From JBCCSZ01 sp039199225 (GTDB taxonomy: Bacteria > Bacteroidota > Bacteroidia > Chitinophagales > Saprospiraceae): a DNA stretch of 59,143 nt. Shown here piece after piece: positions 27,801 to 34,654 of the stretch (positions within the stretch are counted from its first letter, which is position 1; every line of letters starts with the position of its first letter). The notes under the pieces are model-generated. The model saw only the letters and a list, made by a program, of their open reading frames with translations. It was not told where the DNA came from and did no database searches. Made by a program: the position numbers and the translations under genes. The stretch is taken from NCBI GenBank assembly GCA_039199225.1, contig JBCCSZ010000004.1, positions 1 to 59,143 on the forward strand. The letters are read 5' to 3'.

Positions 27801-30800
27801 TTTGGAAGCTTGCACGGGTAGTACCGTCTCCTACAATGGGCAAGACCTAAGCCCCAATAGCAGTACGGACTTTACCTTTTTGGCTCGCAATGGCTGTGAT
27901 TCTGTCGTTACCGTTCAAGTGGCGGAGCTTGCGACCTTTAGCTCCGATTTGACCTTGGAAGCTTGTACAGGCAGCACAACTTCCTACAATGGGCAAGACC
28001 TGAATCCCAATACCGTAACGGACTTTACCCTCACGGCTGCTAATGGTTGTGATTCCGTCGTCACGGTATCGGTTGATGAGGTCAATATTTTAATGTCCAA
28101 TTTGACCCTACAAACATGTCCAAATATCCCAGCCAGCTACAATGGCCAACCGCTTCAACCCAATAGTACAACCGACTTTACCTTCACGGCCTCTACCGGT
28201 TGTGATTCCATCGTCACGGTATTTGTGGAAGAAATCAGCACCTTCACATCCAGCCTGGATTTGGAGATATGCGCTGGTACAACGACTTCCTACAATGGGC
28301 AGACCCTGCTACCAAATTCCAGTACGGATTTCACCTTATCTGCCACCAATGGTTGCGACTCGGTTGTCACGGTCAATGTGGCGGAGCTTCCTGTTTTTGC
28401 ATCCGACCTACGGCTGATTAGTTGTAGTGGAGCTGACATCGATTACAACGGCACAAGTCTGCCTGCTAATTCGGTGACACCTGTGACGCTACTTGCTCAA
28501 AATGGTTGCGACTCGGTTGTCACCGTTACGGTTTTCGCACCAGACCCATCGAGTTTGGCCAGCAGTTTGACCTTGGTGACCTGCCCGGGTTCGACGATTG
28601 CCTATAATGGACAAGATTTAAGCCCCAACACGGTTACACCATTTCAGTTTACATCCATCGATGGTTGTGATTCCATCGTCACGGTTACGGTAAACCCATT
28701 GGCCGTATTCACAGAAGATGTACGCCTACGGGCTTGTCCGGGTTCGACCGTTGATTACAATGGAACATCCTTAACACCAAATTCCGTCACAGATTTTAGT
28801 TTTGTGGCCAGCAATGGTTGTGATTCCATCGTGACAGTTACAGTTGATGAAGTAGCAGTAATTACAGAATCGCTTGATTTTCAAAGCTGTACTGGTAATA
28901 ATGTCGACTACAATGGTTCTTCCTTGGAGCCAGGTTCGGTAACAACATTCAACTTTGTGGCTTCCAATGGCTGTGATTCCATCGTGACAGTCACCATCGA
29001 AGAATTGGAAGTGTTCAGTTCTAGCTTGGACTTTGCTACCTGTAGCGGTACCACGGTTTCTTACAACGGGCAGGATTTGTTACCAGCCACCACAACAGAA
29101 TTTACCTTGATAGCAGCCAACGGTTGTGACTCTGTAGTAACTGTCGTGGTAGAGGAACTCTCTGTATTCAATGAAAACATCACCTTACAAACTTGCCAAG
29201 GCAGTCCAGCGATTTTCAATGGCCAACCCTTGGACCCCAATACCATTACAACCTTTCCTTTTACGACAGTCAGTGGTTGTGACTCCATTATAGTGGTCCA
29301 GGTGGAGGAGGTTACGACTTTCAGGTCCACCCTGGATTTGGCAGCGTGCAGTGGTAGCAGCGCCAGCTACAGAGGCCAAGACCTTCCTGCAGGCTCTACA
29401 ACGCCCTTTACCCTACTGGCTTCCAATGGTTGCGACTCGGTGGTCACTGTCGTTGTCGAGGAGTTGGATAACTTCATTGTAGATGTCGATCTTCAAGCTT
29501 GTAATGGCAGCAGTATCGACTACAATGGAACAACGCTCCTACCGGGTAGTAACCAAAGCTTCGATTTCATTGCCAGCAATGGCTGTGACTCCATGGTCAA
29601 TGTAGCCGTTGAAGAACTGCCAGTTTTCGCCAACGACATCAACCTGACGGCCTGTAGCGGAACAAGTGTTACTTTTGATGGCCAGACGCTGTTGCCCAGT
29701 AGCTCTACTCCTTTCAGATACACTGCGGCCAACGGTTGTGATTCAGTGGTCACTGTCAATGTACAGGAATTGGATGTTTTCAGCTCCGACTTGCAGCTGC
29801 AAGCTTGCAATGGTACGACGGTTGACTATAATGGGTCGTCTTTGACACCAGGCTCCATCACACTGTTTAACTTCACGGCCGATAATGGCTGCGATTCGGT
29901 GGTTACTGTTTTTGTGGAAAACTTGCCTACTTTCAGCAGTGATGAAGTACTGCAGGCATGTACCGGTACTACAGCCAGTTATGCCGGACAAAATCTACAG
30001 CCTGGCTCCCAAACCCCTTTCACCTTGACGGCTGCCAATGGTTGTGATTCCGTCGTGATGGTTACAGTGGAAGAATTGGAAACCTTTAGTTCTTCCTTGC
30101 AATTGCAAACCTGTGAAGGTCAGGCAACCGCCTACAACGGTGTCAGCCTGGAACCCTTCTCTGTTACTGACTTTACTTTGACGGCAGGCAATGGTTGCGA
30201 TTCGGTCGTGACGGTATTTGTTTCAGATGTTATTCCACTTTCCAATTCAGAAGAGTTTGTAACCCTTTGCTTTGGAGACTCCCTGTTGGCCTTTGGCAAT
30301 GTTTATACACAAACAGGAGATTATCCAACCATTTTGACAAGCTCGGATGGTTGCGACTCTACGCATATCATTCGCTTGGAAGTGCTACCAGAGCTGGAAG
30401 TAGCCATCGAATCTACAAATACTTGCCTAAATGAAGACAGCGGAACTGCCATTGCGACGGTCGATGGAGGCCAACCAACATACAGCTACCTATGGTCCAA
30501 TGGTCAGACAGAAGCCAATCTATCGGAGCTATCCAGCGGAACTTATGTCTTAACCATCACAGACGATTTTGGCTGCCAAGTGATTGAGCAGACCAATGTC
30601 GGCAACTTTGACATCGAGCTGGCAACGGAAATACAAGACATCAGCTGCTTTGGATATGGCGACGGGATTGTCACCTTTGTGGACCCTGAACCGGCCTGGA
30701 CTTTCAGCCTGGATGGTTCCAACTTCAGTCAGCAGAGTAGTTTCACCGGTTTGGAAGCAGGTTCTTACAATGCCATCATCCAAGATGAAAATGGTTGTTT

Positions 30801-31371
30801 GTATGAAGAACGCTTCGTCATCGACCAGCCACCTTTACTGATTGTGAGTTTGCCAAAAGACACCCTGATTACCTTGGGCAATGAGGTTATTCTTTACAGC
30901 AATACCAACGGCCGGGGCAACCTGACCTACGAATGGACGCCGATGGACGATATGGAATGCGACAATTGTCCAAATCCATTGGTTGTACCCTTGCAGACGA
31001 CTCTGTACAAGCTGACAGTGATCGATGAAAACGATTGTATTGCAGAAGATGAAATCAATGTCGTTGTGAAGAACGACTTCCGGGTTTACATTCCGAATGC
31101 GTTTAGTCCGGACAACAATGGCACCAATGACCGTTTCACCATTTTCAGCGATGAGTCGGTCACCAAGATTCGGGAACTGCGCATTTACTCTCGTTGGGGT
31201 AGCCAGTTGTACCAGGTCCAAGACTTTTTGCCGAATGATCCACAGTACGGTTGGGATGGCTCTTACAAGGGAGAGCAAATGAATCCAGGCGTATACGTTT
31301 ACTACACAGTCGTGGAGTTCAAGGATGGCAATACGAAAGCATTCAAGGGAAGTGTGACACTGCTGAAGTAA
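24883..31371 (+). CDS. Giant 51-residue-repeat adhesin-like protein with T9SS type B (CHU_C) domain
   Basis: A 2162-residue exported protein. A signal peptide of about 32 residues is followed by a domain to about residue 160, four Ig-like domains (about 165-455; each with a C-x-G and an ECG/NCG/FCG/DCG Cys), then an array of 26 to 27 51-residue units ending in GCDSxVTV, first GCDS at residue 494 and last at 1823. Two SprB-like domains follow (around 1840-2000), and the last 95 residues are a gliding-motility-associated C-terminal domain (VYIPNAFSPDNNGTND ... VYVYYTVVEFKDG) that sorts proteins by T9SS. Adhesion or a surface role is inferred from architecture. Repeats share protein sequence but differ at many synonymous sites. 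A bidirectional terminator follows. Confidence 0.93.
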   Translation: MPSFYFPKLLKKTSLWLLPLCIGLLLSFESTACDGSGFTIDGLVDNGDGTYTITVTVSIAGQDWVGGLWGGTQGFFFGTDAPVVSVAPPSFTSANGTTLPAVVAGNNVNWGTPGAGPFFVLDTDPTQFFTFTLVVSGRPTSWSGGGQEINRCTYSGVFPCPLPTLSLLQGDQSICEGEGVALAVDAQGASSIVWSTGEVSPTIFVMPSMTTTYTVTALNECGPVDAAVTVFIDPLPQMDGLFDETIICEGDTVNLEVFPQFVDDIQWSPSLGNGPVIQVSPDIPTVYTAIGTNNCGVTQVSFTVDVNPYPFATALNDLARVCPGQEVTLEAFIEQEEIIYWSDGGSSVNTNSVSPTTTTSYTVYAGNFCGLDSAEFTVFVDSLPNITSINDDLSICPGDNVDLISTVTNANSYLWMPNGSTDSTLSVTPAATTTYTLVATNDCGDDMADVVVTVQDVIEEDLTLDACPGSTVDYNGESLPIGTSRDFTFVSSVGCDSIVSVVVEARPTFDEDLTLQACRGSSVVYDGQPLMPNTTTTFTFTADNGCDSTINVTVEEVATFTSDLNLETCPGTTVAYEGQDLGPNSRTDFSFLAVNGCDSIVTVIVAESPTFSSNLRLEACDNGTVAYNGQDLTPNSTTDFTFAARNGCDSVVTVTVDEIATLTSDLDLEACPGATIAYNGQALSPNTTTDFTLTAASGCDSVVTVRVAESPTFASNLMLEACQGSTTSYNGQTLNPNTTTDFTLTAANGCDSVVTVVVDEIATLRSNLDLETCPGTTVDYNGQLLGPNTTTDFTLTAVSGCDSVVTVRVAESPTFASNLTLQACQGSTTSYNGQSLQPNTTTDFTLTAANGCDSVVTVSVDEVATIRADLSLETCPGTTIDYDGQALAPNTSTDFTFVARNGCDSIVTVMVAESPTFSSDLNLEICPNTTASYRGQTLLPNSSTDFVLTAANGCDSIVTVIVDELASFTSTVALEACTGSTVSYNGQDLSPNSSTDFTFLARNGCDSVVTVQVAELATFSSDLTLEACTGSTTSYNGQDLNPNTVTDFTLTAANGCDSVVTVSVDEVNILMSNLTLQTCPNIPASYNGQPLQPNSTTDFTFTASTGCDSIVTVFVEEISTFTSSLDLEICAGTTTSYNGQTLLPNSSTDFTLSATNGCDSVVTVNVAELPVFASDLRLISCSGADIDYNGTSLPANSVTPVTLLAQNGCDSVVTVTVFAPDPSSLASSLTLVTCPGSTIAYNGQDLSPNTVTPFQFTSIDGCDSIVTVTVNPLAVFTEDVRLRACPGSTVDYNGTSLTPNSVTDFSFVASNGCDSIVTVTVDEVAVITESLDFQSCTGNNVDYNGSSLEPGSVTTFNFVASNGCDSIVTVTIEELEVFSSSLDFATCSGTTVSYNGQDLLPATTTEFTLIAANGCDSVVTVVVEELSVFNENITLQTCQGSPAIFNGQPLDPNTITTFPFTTVSGCDSIIVVQVEEVTTFRSTLDLAACSGSSASYRGQDLPAGSTTPFTLLASNGCDSVVTVVVEELDNFIVDVDLQACNGSSIDYNGTTLLPGSNQSFDFIASNGCDSMVNVAVEELPVFANDINLTACSGTSVTFDGQTLLPSSSTPFRYTAANGCDSVVTVNVQELDVFSSDLQLQACNGTTVDYNGSSLTPGSITLFNFTADNGCDSVVTVFVENLPTFSSDEVLQACTGTTASYAGQNLQPGSQTPFTLTAANGCDSVVMVTVEELETFSSSLQLQTCEGQATAYNGVSLEPFSVTDFTLTAGNGCDSVVTVFVSDVIPLSNSEEFVTLCFGDSLLAFGNVYTQTGDYPTILTSSDGCDSTHIIRLEVLPELEVAIESTNTCLNEDSGTAIATVDGGQPTYSYLWSNGQTEANLSELSSGTYVLTITDDFGCQVIEQTNVGNFDIELATEIQDISCFGYGDGIVTFVDPEPAWTFSLDGSNFSQQSSFTGLEAGSYNAIIQDENGCLYEERFVIDQPPLLIVSLPKDTLITLGNEVILYSNTNGRGNLTYEWTPMDDMECDNCPNPLVVPLQTTLYKLTVIDENDCIAEDEINVVVKNDFRVYIPNAFSPDNNGTNDRFTIFSDESVTKIRELRIYSRWGSQLYQVQDFLPNDPQYGWDGSYKGEQMNPGVYVYYTVVEFKDGNTKAFKGSVTLLK
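26245..30400 (+). repeat. Coding tandem repeat array, 153-base (51-residue) unit
   Basis: Twenty-seven GCDS motifs are spaced on average 51 residues apart. A consensus unit is GCDSVVTV, a short linker (E-S-P-T-F or E-I-A-T-L), a strand pair, a C-x-G motif, Y-N-G-Q-x-L-x-P-N, then T-x-F-T-L-T-A. Units three to nine alternate two linker types, giving a 102-residue higher-order period. Two Cys per unit suggest one disulfide each. Confidence 0.9.
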
Positions 31372-31385
31372 GGTAAAATTTGGCA

Positions 31386-31427
31386 AAAAAAAGCAGGCTG
31401 CGGGATTTTTCCACAGCCTGCTTTTTT
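31386..31427. terminator. Bidirectional intrinsic terminator
   Basis: The perfect 10-bp stem AAGCAGGCTG / CAGCCTGCTT (31391-31400 and 31414-31423) has an A-run on the left and a T-run on the right. It can end transcription of both the giant repeat gene and the convergent sigma cluster. Confidence 0.9.
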
Positions 31428-31441
31428 ATTTGTCAGAGTCG

Positions 31442-31957
31442 CTACATGCTCTTTTCTATCAAGGAATCGGAGGACTCTTTAGATGGTTTGTCCAGTCTAT
31501 TGCCTCTGATTTCGGAGCGATTGCCAATCCGGGTGTGGTTGAGTTTCTCGGAAACGGCAGGTTGCAAGTTGAGTCGTTTTGTCGGAGCGCCTTCCGCAAT
31601 GGGGTCGTCCAATTGGCGGTGTTGTTGGTAGGACACCTGCACGATTTGGTACATGACCTCATCTTCATTGCTGTCGGAATGTAGAAACTCCCAGGATTGT
31701 GGCGTCATAGCATTGGCGGCCAACTCCTGCTTTTTTGCATTGAGGCTGGGTAGCCAAAGGGCGATGGCGGTCACCAGGACGACCAGCGCTGCGACGGCGG
31801 CGGCCAATCGATACATTCGGAAGATGGGCTGGCGACTTTTAGCCCGACGGGCATCGAGACGGCGTTCGAGGCGCTGCCAAGTTTGCGGCGAAGGGGTTTC
31901 GTCTAGCTTGTGCTCGTTGTTCCGAAACAATTCGGATAACTCATCCTTTAAATCCAT
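31442..31957 (-). CDS. Single-pass membrane protein, anti-sigma-like
   Basis: A 171-residue protein with an acidic N-terminal part (MDLKDELSELFRNNEHKLDETP), a basic stretch with RRLDARRAKSR, one membrane helix around residues 51-69 and a C-terminal region rich in polar and basic residues. The topology and its place in a cluster headed by an ECF sigma gene suggest an anti-sigma factor; no zinc motif is seen. It is the last gene, separated from the sigma gene by a lipoprotein gene. Confidence 0.6.
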   Translation of the reverse strand: MDLKDELSELFRNNEHKLDETPSPQTWQRLERRLDARRAKSRQPIFRMYRLAAAVAALVVLVTAIALWLPSLNAKKQELAANAMTPQSWEFLHSDSNEDEVMYQIVQVSYQQHRQLDDPIAEGAPTKRLNLQPAVSEKLNHTRIGNRSEIRGNRLDKPSKESSDSLIEKSM

Positions 31958-31993
31958 GACATTAATTTTGGATCAAACTATAATTTTCTCCGG

Positions 31994-32425
31994 CTACATT
32001 CCTTCCAAGAAAATGGGCTCACAGTCGCGCTTGCCGGGAGAACCAAAACCTGCATCATCGCAAGTAATCTTACTCTCCGGACCGCCGATGTAGCAAATCA
32101 GTTCTTTCTTTTCGTTGAACACCTCGGTCACTTGCTCGTATTGGCCGCAAGTAATGCAGGTGTTGATCAGGTACAAATTGGTTCCTTCGTATACACAGCG
32201 GATCACCCTTGTTTTTTCAGGGTCTCTCTTCAGAACATCTGCCACCCACTGCGGCACGGGAACACCCGTTTCGTTGCTCAGTTGCGTCTTGTCGTCCACT
32301 TGTTGGCTTGCGATGAGCTCGCTGGCCTTTTTAATGGTTGTTTCCTCAGAAGAAGATGCATCCCCTGTGCAGGAAGTCATCCATAAAGACATCAGTAGAA
32401 AGCTAAAAAGTAAAGCGTTTCTCAT
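31994..32425 (-). CDS. Small lipoprotein (DUF6970-like)
   Basis: A 143-residue protein with a lipoprotein signal (lipobox ending at the Cys of WMTSC). The mature part contains VPQWVADVLKRD, NTCITCG and ICYIGGPESKITCDDAG, reminiscent of the DUF6970 type small lipoproteins of Bacteroidota; the family call is from memory. Three further Cys pairs may hold the fold together. It sits 67 bases after the sigma-factor gene and 36 before the membrane-protein gene, so it is probably in the same transcript. Function unknown. Confidence 0.65.
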   Translation of the reverse strand: MRNALLFSFLLMSLWMTSCTGDASSSEETTIKKASELIASQQVDDKTQLSNETGVPVPQWVADVLKRDPEKTRVIRCVYEGTNLYLINTCITCGQYEQVTEVFNEKKELICYIGGPESKITCDDAGFGSPGKRDCEPIFLEGM

Positions 32426-32492
32426 TGTAATCGGTAGTTTATGTTAAAAATCAGTTCTCTTGAGCATTTGTTGGCGCTTGCTTATATGGGCC

Positions 32493-33038
32493 TCATTCAC
32501 TCTGGACTCTTCCACCCTCATTTTTGATGACCATTGTTTTCAAACGCTTTTTGGCCAGGATCAATTGCGATTTCGAGGTGTTGATGCTGATGCCCAACGT
32601 TTCGGCAATCTCGCGATGCTTAAACCCCTCAATCACATAGAGGTTGAAAATGGTCCGATAACCGGCCGGCAATTGATCGAGCAGATTGAGAATGTCTTGC
32701 GCCGCCAAATCATCTTCTACACTGGCCTGATACTGGACATCCATATTGGGCTGCAATTCATCCATCCACTGGAAAGGCTGCTTTTTGCGCAAAAACATCA
32801 ATGCTTCATTGACCATGATGCGCCGAATCCAGCCCTCAAAACTACCATTTCCTTGAAACTGTCCAATATTGGTCAGCACTTTATAAAAGCCATCGATCAG
32901 CACATCTTCTGCATCCTCGCGCTTGCGAACATAGCGGCGGCAGAGACCGAACATCTTTGGAGAGTAGCGATCGTACAGCATTTGCTGCGCTCTGCGCTCT
33001 CCTTTTTTACAAGCTTCTATGAGTTCTTTTTCTGACAC
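32493..33038 (-). CDS. ECF sigma factor
   Basis: A 181-residue sigma factor with region 2 (ACKKGERRAQQMLYDRYSP, DAEDVLIDGFYKVL, FEGWIRRIMVNEALMFLRK) and region 4 (LPAGYRTIFNLYVIEGFKHREIAETLG ending TSKSQLILAKKRLK). The start codon is GTG; no ATG fits. It heads a minus-strand cluster with a lipoprotein and an anti-sigma-like membrane protein. A TACTTTTG element lies about 53 bases upstream. Confidence 0.9.
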   Translation of the reverse strand: MSEKELIEACKKGERRAQQMLYDRYSPKMFGLCRRYVRKREDAEDVLIDGFYKVLTNIGQFQGNGSFEGWIRRIMVNEALMFLRKKQPFQWMDELQPNMDVQYQASVEDDLAAQDILNLLDQLPAGYRTIFNLYVIEGFKHREIAETLGISINTSKSQLILAKKRLKTMVIKNEGGRVQSE

Positions 33039-33090
33039 CCAAGGTAGTTTTCGATCAAGATATTATTTTTCCAATAATAACGCCAAATCC

Positions 33091-33098
33091 CAAAAGTA
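33091..33098 (-). promoter_or_regulatory. -7 element TACTTTTG of the second sigma cluster
   Basis: On the minus strand this fits TAnnTTTG exactly and precedes the GTG start of the sigma gene. The nearest TTG (complement of CAA at 33114-33116) is 15 bases away, closer than usual. Confidence 0.4.
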
Positions 33099-33237
33099 CT
33101 AATTACAGAGATGCAATCGGACCTGAAATTGGTGTGTTGGTCCCCAGATTTGAGAAAAGTTAAGCGATTTGGGTCCCGTGAAGTCTTGTAGATCGGATAC
33201 TTTGCCCCCTTATACTGCATTTTAAAGAAGGTCTTAA

Positions 33238-33245
33238 TATCTTTG
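33238..33245 (+). promoter_or_regulatory. -7 element TATCTTTG of lysA
   Basis: An exact TAnnTTTG match lies 34 bases before the lysA ATG. No TTG is seen at the normal spacing upstream, so the -33 side is weak. Confidence 0.5.
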
Positions 33246-33279
33246 CGGTTCTTCATAGACATTATATTGCCAAAACGCC

Positions 33280-34536
33280 ATGATTTTACAGAACGACCAA
33301 TATTACTTTTCCGGCCAAGTTCCGGTGCTGGATGTTTGCCAAAAATACAATTGCCCACTCTATGTCTACGACAGTGCCATTATGAAACGGCAATACGATC
33401 GCATGAAAAATGCTTTCGACATCCCCTCTTTGCGAATCAATTATGCCTGTAAGGCACTCACAAATGTCAGTATTCTGCGCTTTTTCCAATCGCTGGGAGC
33501 AGGGCTGGATACGGTATCGGTACAAGAGGTAGAATTGGGGCTTCATGCAGGCTTTGATCCGCAAAATATCATCTATACCCCCAACTGCGTATCCATCGAA
33601 GAGATCGGGGAGGCGGTTCAGCACGGCGTCTTAATCAATATTGACAACATCTCCATTTTGGAACAATTCGGTCAATTGTATCCCGAGGTGCCGGTTTGTA
33701 TCCGCATCAATCCACATATTTTAGCGGGTGGTAGCTATAAGATTTCAACGGGCCATATCGATTCCAAATTTGGTATTTCCATACATCAGATGCCATTGGT
33801 ACACCGGGTATTGGAAGCAACGGGCTTAAAGGTAATCGGTATCCATATGCACACCGGATCGGACATCCTAGATGCCGACGTATTTTTAAGAGGCTCTGAA
33901 ATCCTGTTTAATGTAGCCGAAGCATTCAAAGACCTCCAATACATCGACTTTGGCAGTGGATTCAAGGTGCCTTACAAACCCAACGATATTTCAACCGATA
34001 TAGAAGATTTGGGCCAAAAGCTTTCGGTCCGCTTCAAGGAGTTTTGCAATGCCTATGGCCGGGACCTCACCCTGATGTTTGAACCCGGTAAGTTCCTGGT
34101 CAGCGAGGCTGGTTACTTCTTCTCTAAAGTCAACGTAGTCAAACAAACAACCTCCACCGTTTTCGCTGGCATCGATTCTGGCCTCAACCACTTGATCCGA
34201 CCGATGTTTTACGACGCCTATCACCGCATCGAAAACATTTCCAAGCCCACCGCCAAGGCCCGCATCTATACCGTTGTTGGATACATCTGCGAGACAGATA
34301 CCTTTGGCATCAACCGTCGGATTCAGGAAATTAACGAAGGAGACATTCTGGCCTTCCACAATGCAGGAGCTTACTGCTTCACCATGGCATCCAATTACAA
34401 CTCGCGCTATCGACCGGCAGAAGTCCTCATACACGAAGGCAAAGACTATCTGATCCGCAAGCGGGAAACCATGGAAGACATCTATCGCAACCAAGTAGAT
34501 TGCCAGATATTTGAACCCGCCAAGGTTAAAGTCTAA
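33280..34536 (+). CDS. lysA: Diaminopimelate decarboxylase
   Basis: A 418-residue PLP-dependent fold III decarboxylase making lysine from meso-diaminopimelate. Lys58 in NYACKAL binds PLP; HMHTGSDI, the Gly-rich YIDFGSGFKVPY and EPGKFLVSEAG, and the dimer-interface residues CETDTFG are typical of LysA. The length fits. The gene is divergent from the second sigma cluster and stands alone in front of a repeat and valS. Confidence 0.93.
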   Translation: MILQNDQYYFSGQVPVLDVCQKYNCPLYVYDSAIMKRQYDRMKNAFDIPSLRINYACKALTNVSILRFFQSLGAGLDTVSVQEVELGLHAGFDPQNIIYTPNCVSIEEIGEAVQHGVLINIDNISILEQFGQLYPEVPVCIRINPHILAGGSYKISTGHIDSKFGISIHQMPLVHRVLEATGLKVIGIHMHTGSDILDADVFLRGSEILFNVAEAFKDLQYIDFGSGFKVPYKPNDISTDIEDLGQKLSVRFKEFCNAYGRDLTLMFEPGKFLVSEAGYFFSKVNVVKQTTSTVFAGIDSGLNHLIRPMFYDAYHRIENISKPTAKARIYTVVGYICETDTFGINRRIQEINEGDILAFHNAGAYCFTMASNYNSRYRPAEVLIHEGKDYLIRKRETMEDIYRNQVDCQIFEPAKVKV

Positions 34537-34580
34537 TAAACGGAACTTAATAGTACGATCTACTGTATACCCATACAATC

Positions 34581-34654
34581 AAAGATCACCAGATCACTAG
34601 ATCACTAGATCATTAAACCACAAAATCACCAGACCACTAAACCACCAGATCAAA
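34581..34654. repeat. Degenerate ATCACCAGATCACTAG-type intergenic repeat
   Basis: The region between lysA and valS is made of ATCACC/ATCACTAG words (GATCACCAGATCACTAGATC and later AATCACCAGACCACTAAACC). On the minus strand it reads GTGATCTGGTGATC, the same family as at 9027-9160 in reverse orientation. It runs to the base before the valS start codon. Confidence 0.7.

Noticed and set aside
26245..30400. Regular direct repeats suggestive of a CRISPR or satellite array
   Set aside because: The period is 153 bases, in frame, and lies inside one protein; it is a coding repeat.
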